From NCBI RefSeq assembly GCF_029962835.1, contig NC_080582.1, positions 71,048,177 through 71,112,176 of the forward strand: a stretch of 64,000 nucleotides of DNA. The letters run 5' to 3'. Shown here piece by piece: positions 11,271-22,685 of the stretch. Position numbers and translations under genes: made by a program. Origin of the DNA: Magnolia sinica (lineage: Eukaryota > Streptophyta > Magnoliopsida > Magnoliales > Magnoliaceae). Each line of letters begins with the position of its first letter. Within the stretch, counting starts at the first letter, position 1. Below the pieces are notes generated by a model. The model searched no databases. It was not told the origin of the DNA and saw nothing but the letters and a program-made list of their open reading frames with translations.

Positions 11271-11771
11271 CAGATGGACGGTGTTTGCCAACTGGCGCTG
11301 CCAATCAGATGGACTACTGGACGGTGCTCTGTGGCACCATCATGATACTTGTGTTTTATAGACACCGTTCGTTGATTTTTCCATATTGTTTTATGGCAGA
11401 AGCTCAAAATTGAGATAGACTCAGATATCGTGTGAACTACACCGTAGATTCAAATCTCATGTGAACCACACTGTCGAAAAAACTGGTGATCGAACGCCTA
11501 CCGTTAAAAACTTCTTACAGGCTACAAAGGTTTTGGATTAAACTGATATTTGTTTTTCCCTCGGTCGAGATTTGTGTGACTTAAATTTAGAGCCGGGCAA
11601 AATAGGCCTGATCCGGTGGATCCGAACCGATCAGAACCGGACCGATGGTCTGAATCGGTGCGGATCGGGTAGCTGCAGCCAGATCCGAAATCTTTTCGGG
11701 TCGAGATCGGGTTGGTCCTGATCCGACCCGATCCGAATGGATCTGAACCGATCCGCATGAATTCCCATGAC

Positions 11772-11998
11772 ATGAAGACGAAGATGAAGGAAGGTGAAGA
11801 AGAAGTCAAGAACAAAGTGTCTTTCTTCAAGCTCTTCGCTTTCACCAATTTCTACGATTATGTATTAATGCCCGATCGTTGGGGGCTTGTGTCCACGGCG
11901 CGTCGGTCCTTGTCTTCTTCATCTTCTTCGGTAAATTGATAAACATCATCGGAATCGCTTATCTGTTCCCGGCTTCCATGTCGCATAAAGTCGCCAAG
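11772..11998 (+). pseudogene. ABCB-type transporter first-exon fragment, frameshifted
   Basis: The fragment reads [21 protein letters not shown], shifts frame near 11868, then reads [20 protein letters not shown] and on to AYLFP..SHKVAK. This matches the N-terminal part and first membrane span of plant ABCB (P-glycoprotein/MDR) transporters, closest from memory to the ABCB2/ABCB10 group, whose first exon also ends at HKVAK. A GT follows directly after AAG at 11998, as expected if the piece was captured from genomic DNA with its donor site. Only about 75 of roughly 1,200 residues are present and the frame is broken, so it cannot make a transporter. It lies inside the composite hAT-like element. 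Confidence 0.85.
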
Positions 11999-12579
11999 GT
12001 GATTTATGTTGTTAGAGGTTTCAATGATTTTGTTGGAAATTCATATCCATAGACTCTGTCGGATATTTGATACTCAGATTCTTGGATTCTAAAGACGGGA
12101 CTCTGTTTGATGTTCCAAATTCTTGACTCAAGAGTTTCAAAATGGATTCTGATGGAAATTCGATTCTGGAAATGGATTCCATAGAAATTTTACATTTTTA
12201 ACCAAAGAGTTTAAAAATGGACTCTTCTTTCAGAACTACAGAGACTCGGAGTCTCAAAATGGAGTCCGTTGGAAATTCGAGATCCAACTGAGGCTGGGGT
12301 TTAATGATGGATCCCATCGGAGAGTTGAGTCCCTCACTGATACTGTGGACCCCACATTGTGGATTATGCTGATGTACTCATCAATGCATACCAAAAAAAT
12401 GGACACTTTTACTTTTCCCTGTGGTACGCTTGAGCTTTTAATATGCATCGATTTTGGGTTCAACCACTAAAATGATCTGCAAAAACGAATGGATGGCCTG
12501 GATAAACCACATGCATTCAAGGTAGCCCAGCAGTGTTTACTGCGTGAAACAAGAAACTACTTGCGGGTGTACCGCACAC

Positions 12580-12960
12580 AGATGTGTGCGGCTAGCTGTT
12601 GGTACGTGTCTTGCCAAGATGACTCGTTCAGTGCACTGACGCTCCTCGAGCTGCGAGTTGTACCAACGGTTCAAAGGAGATCAAAGTTATATGGCCCTAC
12701 AATGATGTATTTATTATATCTACACCGTTGATATATATTTAGAGATTATTTTAGAACATTATCCGAAAAAATGGATATCTAAAGATCGTGTGGACCACAC
12801 CACAAATAGCAACAGAGAATGATTTTTAGTGTGGTCCCACTGCTTTTTCCAGTGTGGTCCACTTGATAGTTAAATCTATCTTAGTTTTTTATCTCAAGCC
12901 TTAAAACAAGCTCGCCAAATGGATGGACGGTTTTAATATAACACATATCCCATGATCAGA
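12580..12960. mobile_element. MITE fragment inside the composite hAT element
   Basis: The stretch shares 'ctcgagctgcgagttgtac', 'tgatgtatttattatatcta' and 'gatggacggttttaatataa' with the arms of the foldback element (7245-7720) and with 20900-21375. A further partial copy lies at 13020-13210. Confidence 0.75.
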
Positions 12961-13580
12961 CCTACGTACCTTTCGTGCGCAACACGCTACAGGCATGAGG
13001 CAGCTACCATGCATAGCACGCTACAGCGCCTCGAGCTCCGAGTTGTACGAACAGCTCAAATGATATAACCTTATATGGGCCTCACCATAATGTATTTATT
13101 ATATCCATACCGTTTATCCATTTTTCATGATCATTTTAGATCATTTGGAAAAAACATAAATCATATCTAAAGCTCAAATGGACCACACCGAAAATAGCAA
13201 TGAGATAATGATTTTCACCATTTTTAAAATCCAAATCGCACCCAACCCGATCCGACTCGGTTTTCCTGACCAAGTCAAACTCGGTTCGGGTCAGGTCAAT
13301 TGTATGTCGGGTCGGTTCAAGTCCCATGTTCCAGACTCGGTCCCGGATCGAATCAGATTCGGGTCACTTCAATTAGATTTTGGACCGCCCCGATCCGATC
13401 CGACTCGGGTTAGCCCCGATTCGATCCGACTCGGTCCAATGCCCACCTCTTGACTTAATCAACAAGTTAGATGTCAAATAAGCATTATAGTAGGCTTTAG
13501 GAAGTTTTCGATGGTGAGTATTTAATCTCTAATGTGAGATCTAGATTTGTCTAAGCTCGTAACATTCAAATGAACGGCGT

Positions 13581-13764
13581 GACACCCAGATCCATAGCTC
13601 AAGTGGTAGACTGAGTGGAGATACCTGGTTTCAACACCTGAGGTCTTGGTATCGATCCCTATTGGGGGTGGCTAACATGGAGTGTGTGTACTGACATGGG
13701 TACGTACTAACAAGCTAACACCACAAAAAATTAAAAAAATTAAAAAAATTAAAAAAAAAAAAAC
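13581..13764 (+). mobile_element. tRNA-derived SINE (Au-like)
   Basis: A pol III A-box-like word, TAGCTCAAGTGG (13595-13606), is followed about 45 bp later by a B-box-like word, GGTATCGATCC (13648-13658). The body continues 'ggtggctaacatggagtgtg' and ends in an A-rich tail with interspersed TT (13724-13763). A 9-bp near-perfect direct repeat flanks it: GAACGGCGT (13572-13580) and GAACAGCGT (13765-13773). Order and wording resemble the widespread plant Au SINE as I remember it. The insertion lies in the remnant of the split MITE. Confidence 0.88.
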
Positions 13765-13783
13765 GAACAGCGTATTAAGAGAT

Positions 13784-14340
13784 AGCCCTCTCCGTGGGAT
13801 GCGGATTGAGTTACTCAGTACGTAATCCTACCCCCTCCATTCGGGCAGGGCTCTGTGGGGCCCACCATGATGTAAGTATTTTATCCATGCCATTCATCTC
13901 TTTTATCAGATCATTTTAAGATATGATAATAAAAATAAAGCAGGTCCACAGATCCAGTGGACCACACCGAAGGAAGCTACAGTGATAATGACACCCACCG
14001 TTGAAACCTTTCTAAGGGTCACCGTGATGTTTTTTTTCCATCCAACCTAATCATAAGGTCATGTAGACGTGGATGAATTGAAAAAACAAATATCAGCTTG
14101 ATCCGAAACTTCTCCAGCTCCCAAGAAGTTTTTAATGGTGGATGTTAAATCCTCAATTTGTGGTCCGCTTAAGCCCTTTACTTTCCTCTTTTTTTGGCTA
14201 ATAACTTAAAATGACCTGATAAAAGCTATGAACGGCATGGATAAAACACTTACATCACTGTGGACCCCACAGATCCCTGCCCGGACGGATTATGGTCCGG
14301 GCAGGGGTAGGACGCAATCCGCACCCCACGGAGCACTCCT
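13784..14340. mobile_element. GTGGGCCCAC-family MITE with long inverted ends
   Basis: Ends share CTCCGTGGG(A/G)TGCGGATTG in inverted orientation, then 'gggcagggctctgtggggcc' on the left and its inverse near 14270. The interior carries the family words 'tggaccacaccgaaggaa' and 'caaatatcagcttgatcc'. It has no coding capacity. Confidence 0.85.
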
Positions 14341-14559
14341 ACAGCTAGTCGCTGCAACGCAGCGTCGGTATGCAATCCGCGTACATGCGAGATTGGCATA
14401 AGTGGGCGAAATTTAGGCGGTCACTATAACATGTTATTTCTTTCAACTGTGATAATTCTAAGGTAAATACGTATACATAAATAATTATGACTAATTTTAC
14501 CCGTTTAAAACAGGTGAGGAATTATATCCCCAAAACGGATCCACACAAATCATGTTATT

Positions 14560-15040
14560 ACGGACTTAAATTTGTGAGCCCAATCCTGATGTATATAACT
14601 TATCTACACCATCCAACTTTTTTAACGGCACATTTTAAGATATGAATTCAAAAATGAGTCAAATCTCAAGGTCCAGTGGGCTACACTTTAAGAAACACTC
14701 ATATGATGTGTTAACCGTTGAAAGTTATTTTCTCCTTTAGGCCTATATTGATGTTTATTTGTCATCCAACCTACTAATAAGGTCACAAGCCATGGATAAA
14801 GGGAAAACAAAAATAATAAATTGATAAAAAAATTTTGTGGGCCCTCAAAAAACTTTCAATGGTGGGAGCTCAATTCTCATGATGGTCTACTTGAGCTTTA
14901 GATGCGCCTCATTTTTCGGCCCACTTGAGCTTTAGATATGCCTCATTTTTTCGGCTCATGCCATGAAATGAGTTGGCTAAAGGGATGAACGATGTGGATA
15001 AGACATATAAAGTGGACCCCACAAATTAAATGATTTTTCC
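14560..15040. mobile_element. GTGGGCCCAC-family MITE, diverged
   Basis: It follows the same order of family words: 'cctgatgtatataactta', 'gtccagtgggctacac', 'catccaacctactaataagg', 'caatggtgggagctcaatt' and 'agtggaccccacaaatt'. The stretch 'cttgagctttagatgcgcctcatttttcgg' is duplicated in tandem near 14895-14960. Confidence 0.75.
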
Positions 15041-15049
15041 TCGGGTGAT

Positions 15050-16270
15050 AGTGAGAGTGCTGTAAATGAAGGCGGCAGTCAATATTGAAAATGCAGCCCG
15101 AAGTTCAAAGGTAAATTATTATTACCCATTTACCTTGAATTATCAAAGCAATTAGAAAACCAAACATCCGGTGAGTCTCACTAGTTCCTTAACTACGGCC
15201 TACTGTAGCTTTGGATTGGTCTCATTTTTTATCCCATGTCCTATCATGATTGGGCAAACCTTATGGATGGAGTGGATCTGTCACATAGGTGGGTTTAAAA
15301 GAAATAGAAGTGACGTGCTAACATGTCACTGGAAAATCCAACCCACCTCCACAAAATTCTCTCCTTCTCCTTTTTCTTCTCCATTTTACATCCCTGCCAA
15401 CCTCACTGTCTATCATGGTGGGCCCCTCATTTAGATATGAACCATCCATTAGAGTAGATTGTTGTGGAAACCCAAAGCTCAACCATCTGTTGATTTGAAA
15501 CTCTATGTGCGACTTACTCAAACCACCGATCAACCTCATTTTTTAGCTCTCATCCTCAACTAAAGTGTAGAACTTGTTGGATAATTTAAATTTCTTTTCA
15601 AACCATCTCAGTGGACCCACACATAACTTCCATTATGCAGCTTTAGTTTGCAAATAACCCACAACTGTTATAGAGTCCGCTTGAAATGGAATCTTTCCAC
15701 TTCCAAAATCGAAGTTCTCCTTCAACGAATTGACTGCCTAACTTCAACCGTCCATATCCTTAGGTTTAAACCTTTATCCAATAGTCAACAATGCTTTGGC
15801 AATTTCCTTTGTTATTAGCTAATCAACAAGAATTTGTTTTTCCCAATATTCTTCATGATTGAGCGTGCACAGTCCAAACTCGTCCGACCTTCTCCTTCCG
15901 AACCCACCATGCAAATGGAATTGGATCTTCAAAATTTTGATGTCTCAAGATTTAGGGGACTAATCTACACCATCCATAAAGGTTTGTTTAAAGAAACACC
16001 CTACCTACAGAATATTGCCATTAACACGCCACCATTCAAGCCGATAGAACCCGCCATCGTTTGGTCAGTTAAAACCTTGCATTTATACTCATATTGTTAC
16101 ATGAGGCCCACTAGATCAATACATAATTGTTGATCTAGAAATATAGTCAGCATTCCCTGGACCTTTGTGTACCTACACAAGGGATGAACAGAGGAGACCC
16201 TGGCTCATACAGGGGACCCTCTGATGCCTAAGTCAGGTAGGGAATACGTGTTTAGTTGAGTAATAGGGTT
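15050..16270. other. Unclassified spacer
   Basis: There is no convincing gene. A short GGTGGGCC stretch near 15418 and the word 'catcctcaactaaagtg' hint at old MITE debris. ORFs of 73-99 codons here show no recognisable motif. Confidence 0.5.
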
Positions 16271-16375
16271 CACCTAGATGACGGTCGTGTTACGGACTAG
16301 CTATGGTTTTAGTCCGTAGCCATAGGTCTATGGCTACGGATTTTATCCATAGCCTTTGCCCCTTTTTTGGTAGTG
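16270..16375 (-). mobile_element. CACTA (En/Spm) transposon terminus
   Basis: Read on the minus strand from 16375, the sequence begins CACTACCAAAAAAGG, a typical CACTA terminus. It is followed by inverted subterminal words (GGCTATGGATAAAATCCGTA and related) at 16300-16350. I could not find the opposite terminus upstream, so this is a fragment or a deleted copy. Confidence 0.75.
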
Positions 16376-16691
16376 TATAAGTCGTAAGGATTTTCCTATA
16401 TTCTCGACTAAGATTTCGGGCGGATCCGTATTGCGGTAGGCTTATTAGATCTTCGACCAGAATCTTGGACGGGCACAGTTGAGATTAGGTCGGATCCAAT
16501 AGAAGGTGGGTCTCGCTGACCTGAGATATGCCAACCTGGGATGCGCCGACCTGAGATTTGCCGACCTGTCTTCTTTGGTGAGTGGTCGGCCACTTAGGCC
16601 CGGGTGTAAGACCGAGCCCGACCTTGAACTTGTGTCGAGCTTGTCCCTGTACTTAGGCAAACCAGAGTGGAGATTGAACTCATGGTCGAAC
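16376..16691. other. Spacer with a 15-bp tandem repeat
   Basis: At about 16514-16568 a 15-bp word of the type GCCGACCTGAGATTT occurs about 3.6 times. Nothing else is recognisable. Confidence 0.6.
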
Positions 16692-17454
16692 TGTAAGACT
16701 CGTATCCTAGACAGTACTATTCTGTATGCCTCCATGGTCTAATTTCGGCGATCGCGATCTTTAATCGGCATTTGCACGCGACCCTAAGTCGCATCCTTTC
16801 GATCTGAGTCGGCTTGACCCAAGACTTGTACCAGAGTGACCGCGCCGTCACTACGATTCCGATGCCGCGTCTCACATGCCGAAGCGATACCCGGGCCAGG
16901 AGATGTGGGCCCATGTTCAGTTTGAGGAAAACACCACACGTTACAATTTTCAAGAGAATCTCTACCCTAAACGTCACATCAATCCATTAATCAAGTCTAA
17001 GTACACAACCTTACCTAGCCATCCCCTTTTCACCAATAAGGCATGGCACCCATTCATTTTTTCATCCAAAAGTCAACATGTACCATGCTCCCTCATCCCA
17101 TCACCCCATCCATCATCACTCCTCTCTCTCTCATTCTCTCTCTCCATTCTCTCAAGCAACCCCACCATGAGAGACGTCCAAGCTATCTCCAAGAGAGGGG
17201 AGCTTGGTGTGGCCCACTCCCTACCACCCTATCTCCCATCTCCACTCTTGGATTATCATCTTCACCGTTGAAGGAGCACTTTTGGAGCATTGGAAGGCTA
17301 GGGAGGAAGAAGAAGGATAGGTGGGTGCTTCTTTCTCTCTCTCCATCTCTCTTTCATTATTTTGGAGTGATGATGTGGCCGTGTGGCCCACCTGGATGTA
17401 CCCCGCCTTGACGTATGTGATGTCCACCCCAAACCTAGGGACGGACAGCTTCCG
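16692..17454 (+). mobile_element. Family X LTR, plus-oriented 5' part
   Basis: The sequence from TGTAAGACTCGTATCC onward aligns by eye with the start of the solo LTR at 52779. Shared words include 'tgagtcgRctYgacc(c/t)aag', 'gcgtct(c/t)(a/g)ca' and 'tttgaggaaaac'. It is interrupted at 17455 by an oppositely oriented copy. Confidence 0.65.
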
Positions 17455-19044
17455 TGATGCCCCGAATTCGGCACTCAACTTTCATACACCAAGTCCCGAG
17501 TTCGGCGCACCACAAGGAAGATTTTTGACTGAATTTTTTTTTTATATTTATATACATAGTAATACCTGAGCATGAAGATCCATGATCAAACTACCAAGCA
17601 ACACTCTCCATCATAAGTCCCGATAGTTATAAGTATAATGCTTTACAAAAGATACGTAACATCAACATTGCTAAATCGAAGAATAGATGCAATGCATCGA
17701 GAAAGCTAAGTCTTCTAAGCTACTCCAAACCTGAAAAAAATAGAAAATAGGAGGCTTAGGCAAAAAGCCTAGTGAGTACACATGTGTATGCAGTGTGTTC
17801 TACATGCAGGCAAGATAAATATGCTACAAGGAAATCATACCACAGCTATAACCATATTACATGCATCCTTAATCACATCATCATCATCATATTGTCATGC
17901 CATAATTATACAATATCGAAAATACTGACAAGTCCATGAGTCATATAATATCAGAGTACGCAATATAAATCGGCATGTAAATGAGGAGTTATAAATAGTC
18001 AAATATCAGATGTCGAGGATGCAATGTAATATGTGATGCGAATGAAATGACTATGCTGGAGTGAAGTCGGGATGGTAGTACGTAGTATCGCAGACTATGG
18101 AGTCTATCACAAAGGACTTCTATCCAAACTAGTCTCATACCTAATTTGGATAGTCAGACTCAATGTGGTAAACTCCTGATCTCAGGTTAGTCACGCACCT
18201 CAACTGAAATCCTGGCCATTGCGAAGGTACACGTAATAAATAGTTGCGCACCACCAGCCTGAGTGGATAGTGAATGAATAAATGAATGAGTATGTAACTC
18301 TTGTTCAATAAGTCCACATATCAGTACAGTTCATCTCTGAGATCATCACCGGGGTTTAGTACACTCCAAGTGGCACTGTCACTCTCTTAGCCGCGCAATC
18401 CAAGTGAGCGTAAGAAACCTCACTATCCGCCTGGCCAATAGTCTGCCAATGCCTATCCGGCATGTCGATAGCGGACCCATTAACGAGCTAGTCAAACTCA
18501 GCCTAGTATTACTCCTACCCTCGGGCGGGTAAGGCTACACCCCCTCCCAATCGACCACGACACAGTGGAAGACACGGCCTCTTGGTATTCGACACTCGGG
18601 CGCTCATGTATCCACTCGGTCTCGACGTTAGGGCGTCTCCTGGCCTCAGAGGTTTAGGGATTTTCACCTAGGATCATCTATGGCAGCCCGATGCTAGAAC
18701 GGATTTTTGGTGTCCCATTTGTCCATCCACGATATGCATGTGGAGGCTACGGCCCTGATATCACTAGGGCACACAATGCAAGATGCATGAGTCATACAAT
18801 CCAGTCATGCATCAATCCCGCACATACCGTGCACTCATGTGAGACAATCTTCGCTATCAGGGAGTCTCATAGTAACATGCTCAATGATATATGCAATGAT
18901 CAACCACATCTCATAACGAACATGCAGATGATGCGTATGGGCATGTATCATGATGTTATGCTATCATGTACTCGTAATCAGCATCGTCAATTGGAATCAG
19001 TGAGAATGGGCCTAACAAGGCCTAAAGGAAGGTCACAATGTGGA

Positions 19045-19480
19045 CATTCAACCATCATTGCCCGTTAATGTGGGCATTTAACCAACATTACTCCCAAGGA
19101 GTGACCCACATAAACATCAATACATATATCATGGCGAAATCACACATCACATTGGTCCTCACATACATCGCTTTGGGTCTCTCGCAAGGGCCACACATTC
19201 ATCGCATTGGGCCTCACTCGTGAGCCGCATATACATCACATTGGGCCGTATCATATGGGCCTTACACATCGCTATGGGCCTCGACACATGGGCCAAGAAT
19301 ACACCACATCAGGCTTCACAACCCATGGGCTTTAAATACACAATAGGTGGGCCCTACACTATGGGCCTCAAATACATCACAATGAGCTTCATCATATGGG
19401 TCGAAAATATATCTCAATGGGCCTTGTCCATAGGCCATGAATACATGGCTACGCCAATTATGATAAGTCTTATACTACAA
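19045..19480. repeat. TGGGCC-rich degenerate tandem array
   Basis: About a dozen units combine ACATCACATTGGGCC-like and ATGGGCCT-like words, 35-45 bp apart. It is the same block type as at 25555-26945, 30527-31780 and 54600-55010 in the other family X copies. Confidence 0.8.
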
Positions 19481-20899
19481 CCACTTCACATGTCACATAG
19501 TTAATGGCTCATATTTGGTGTTGCATGGTTAAGGGCCAAGAGCCACATTTCATCGTACCATTTACGGTTTAGGGATCACAGCGTATAGAATCCAGGACCT
19601 TGATAGCATTAGCTTAGATAACATAACCCTACATCACATTCAGTTAGTATACAACTTAGTTATATGTGATTCAAGTGGCGGTATCTTTATCGATAAGCAC
19701 AAACCTACGTTGTTGAATGGCCATCAATGCCACTTGATTTCATACGGTTGGGTGGCCTTGTACGTATTTCACATTCATACAATTAAATGACTGCATATAT
19801 TACATATACTCCACCATTGCCTATGATTAGGTGGTTATATATACATCAAATACCTACATGATTAATGGACCAAACAGGTATATTACACCCTTATACCACT
19901 AGAGTCTACATATTTGTTATAATTAAACATATTTAAAGGTTTAAACACAAGTCACATGATCCTATTACTTATGGTTGTACTTTAACCAAAGTGTCAAGTG
20001 ATCAATGGCTGTCCACGATCAACCCATTTAAGGGATTAATCATCATTACTTCAAAAATTACAATACCAGTTCGTCATATGTTTAATACATGGAGATTACA
20101 AACTCTTATCGAAGAGGCCTAATGGTTGGCCCAAGGCTACCACTGATGGGCCCACATAGCATTCACTTAAAATGGGCCTTAACATTCTTGGACCCATAAA
20201 TAGATGGAATTTACAATGAGTTATATATGATGGAGCTCATGGGGCTTTCCCATGAGGTTAAGTCGTATGTGACTCACTTAAGACTTATGTCTACTTTGAT
20301 TTTAGTATAAATCCTAAAATGATATGAGGAAGTGGATGGTCCGCATGGATTAAATAGATACACCATGGTGGCCTTAGGTTGGATTCAATAGTTAAGTCCT
20401 TATTCTCACAGCCTTGTATTGTGTGGTCCAATTCAGGTTGAATTGACTGATCTTTGGGACAATGCCCTAGAGGGGACCCGGTACATGGGCTAGATGGGTT
20501 GAATATCTAATACATCATCAGGATGACCCATACTAAATTTTTAGTGATGAGAGTTCAATTTACATTATTTCATAATGAACGGCTATCTAATCATTGGATG
20601 GGCCTGAGTCTTGATAACATACCGTCAAAGGGGCTGATAAAATAAATAAACGATGAGGATCTTGAATATAAATTATGTCATAACCATGATAGATTAAGTG
20701 GCATAACACCTACATCAAAGTGGGCCATACCACACACAAGTTGAGAGGGTTACCCTCCCTTAAATATTCATAATTATTTTGTTGGGCCCGTAGAGGTGTG
20801 GTTCATAAATCCAGCCCATCCATTATATGCGTCCCACTTGGTTGAGGGGTCAGACCAAGTTTCCGATATATCCAAATTTTAGGTGGACCTAACACATGA

Positions 20900-21375
20900 T
20901 TTTACATGCTTGAGCTTCAAGTTGTACGAATGGTTCAAGGAGATCAATGTTACATGGGTGCTAAAGTGATGTATTTATTATATCTACACCGTTCATCTAT
21001 TTTTAGAGATCATTTTAGAAAATTATCCAAAAATGAATCATAACCAAAGATTATATAGACCTCTCCTCAATTAGCAATTAGGATAATGATTTCACCGTTA
21101 AACCATTCATCAGGCCCACCATATCATTTATTTTCCACCCAATCTGTTCATAAGGTCATAAAGACCTGAATTAAGGGAAAAGACAAATTTTATATTGGTT
21201 CAAAACTTCTAACCCAAAAAAAAGGGGTTCCAATGGTAGATGTTCAATCCTTGCTCCTTTTGTCGTGTGGCCCACTTGATAGTTAGATCTATCTTATTTT
21301 TCTTTCAAGCCTTAGGTCAAGCTCACCAAATGGGTGGATGGTTTAGATATAACATATACCACATGATCAGACCCA
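20900..21375. mobile_element. MITE related to the foldback arms
   Basis: The word order 'gagcttcaagttgtacgaa', 'tgatgtatttattatatcta', 'cccaatctgttcataaggtc' and 'tggtttagatataacatata' matches the arms of the foldback element and the fragment at 12580-12960. It is nested inside family X sequence. Confidence 0.75.
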
Positions 21376-21402
21376 TAAAATTGCTGATTTAGTCAGCTTC
21401 AT

Positions 21403-21440
21403 AATTTTATTTTATTTATTTATTTATTTATTTATTTTTT
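21403..21440. repeat. (TTTA)n microsatellite
   Basis: About eight TTTA units, with one irregular T-rich stretch. Confidence 0.85.
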
Positions 21441-21507
21441 TATTTTTGATGGTGTGGGCCACCTGAGTTCCATGTATGGCTGAAATTTGGAGGTGACCCA
21501 TTTTTAA

Positions 21508-21611
21508 ACGGGACCCATCAAATGCATGGTACTGATGTTCGACATGCATCAACGTGGGGCCTGTGATGGGGCCCACTTTCCTCCAACGTCAGCAGCCGAC
21601 GCTGCCGGCAG

Positions 21612-21660
<49 letters not shown>

Positions 21661-22275
21661 TTTTTTTTTGTTTTCAATTATGGGGCCCACAACAGGACGA
21701 TCAGGTCCGACCGTTGGGTGTGTCCCTTGTAGTTGATGGGTTAATCCAAGTTTCAGATGCATCCAAATTTTAAGTGGGGCCCAGCAAGTGCTTTTATATG
21801 TTTTAGCCATGACTGCACATTATTTTAGATGGTGTGGGCCACTTAAGTTCTTCGTACAGTTGCTTTTTGGCATGACCCATTTTTAAGAGGGGACCCATCA
21901 AATGCACGGTTACGATGTTCGACATACATCAAGGTAGAGCCAGTGGTGGGGCCCACCTCTTTCCAGCGTCAACGAAGACGCTGCAGCATGCAGCGTCAAA
22001 TTGCCTTTTTTTTGTTAAATTTTTTTTTTTTGTTTCTCATAGATGGGGTCCACAACAGGACGATCCAGTCCATCTGTTGTGTGTGTCCCACGTGGTGGAG
22101 CGTTCAATCCAAGTTTCAAATGCATAAATATTTCAATTGGGCCCCAGCAAGTACTTTTATATGCTTTAACATGTCTTCACATGATTTTTAATGGTGTAGC
22201 CCACCAGAGAACTGGATTAGTTTCATTTTTCGGCTCAACGCCTAAAATGAGCTGAGAGATTAGATGGACGGCGTG
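21508..22275. repeat. About 385-bp tandem repeat, two copies
   Basis: The landmark 'gacccatcaaatgca(t/c)gg' occurs at about 21508 and 21893, and 'ggggcccaca' / 'ggggtccacaacaggacgat' follow in register. Each copy carries a hairpin-prone block containing GACGCTGC near 21595 and 21975. A related block with GGACGCTGC appears near 22360. Confidence 0.75.
21616..21656. repeat. (TA)n microsatellite
   Basis: About twenty TA units. Overlapping ORFs with IYIY runs are artefacts. Confidence 0.95.
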
Positions 22276-22412
22276 GATTGAATACATACATCATGGGTGG
22301 GGCCCATTGGGGACCTAAACTTCTTTCCTTCATTTTCTTTCAAGCGGCAGGGGCGTCTGGACGCTGCTTGCTGCAGCGTCCAGCCTTCCTCTCTCTTTTT
22401 TTTTGTTTTATT

Positions 22413-22606
22413 TATTTAGTGTGTGCACATGTGTGTTTGCCCAACACAATGGCCTCACTTTGGGATGGTTTGGATGGCCTACAAAATTATAGTGGGGCCC
22501 ACAATCAATATTTAGTGTGTGCACATGTGTGTTTGCCCAACACAATGGCCTCACTTTGGGATGGTTTGGATGGCCTACAAAATTTTAGTGGGGCCCACAA
22601 TCAATG
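22413..22606. repeat. 96-bp tandem duplication
   Basis: Two nearly identical copies begin at 'tttagtgtgtgcacatgtgt' (22415 and 22511) and end with 'agtggggcccacaatcaa'. I count only one or two differences, so the duplication looks recent. Confidence 0.9.
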
Positions 22607-22632
22607 GGTCCCACATAATGTCTACAAAAACA

Positions 22633-22635
22633 TTG

Positions 22636-22685
<50 letters not shown>
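22633..22685. repeat. (TTA)n microsatellite
   Basis: About 17 trinucleotide units. Polyisoleucine, polyleucine and polyasparagine ORFs over it are artefacts. Confidence 0.95.

Larger units (their letters stand above)
11585..13450. mobile_element. Composite hAT-like element carrying a captured ABCB exon
   Basis: An exact 8-bp direct repeat, TGACTTAA, flanks the element (11577-11584 and 13451-13458), and the surrounding MITE is continuous once the element is removed. The ends are AGAGCCGGGCA near 11588 and, on the reverse strand of the right end, AGAGGTGGGCATTGG, matching the hAT MITE at 4156. The left end has a few extra bases (attt) before the inverted repeat. Inside lie an ABCB transporter exon fragment (11772-11998), probable intron sequence to about 12290, and MITE pieces at 12300-12550, 12580-12960 and 13020-13210. 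The flanking 'gatccgacccgatcc' words are typical of this MITE family. No hAT transposase is encoded. Confidence 0.8.
11270..13570. mobile_element. GTGGGCCCAC-family MITE split by a composite hAT insertion
   Basis: The left half (about 11270-11584) carries 'tgtggcaccatcatgatact' and 'gatttgtgtgacttaa'. The right half resumes at 13451 with 'tgacttaatcaacaagttag' and 'gatgtcaaataagcatt', as expected for the family consensus. The interruption is the composite hAT-like element at 11585-13450. The far right end runs into the SINE at 13581 and is truncated. Confidence 0.8.

Noticed and set aside
16506-16600. Pentapeptide-repeat-like reading ADLRYANLGCADLRFADL
   Set aside because: It comes from a 15-bp DNA tandem repeat of fewer than four units inside repeat debris. 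Real pentapeptide proteins have many more coils, and the frame soon loses the pattern.
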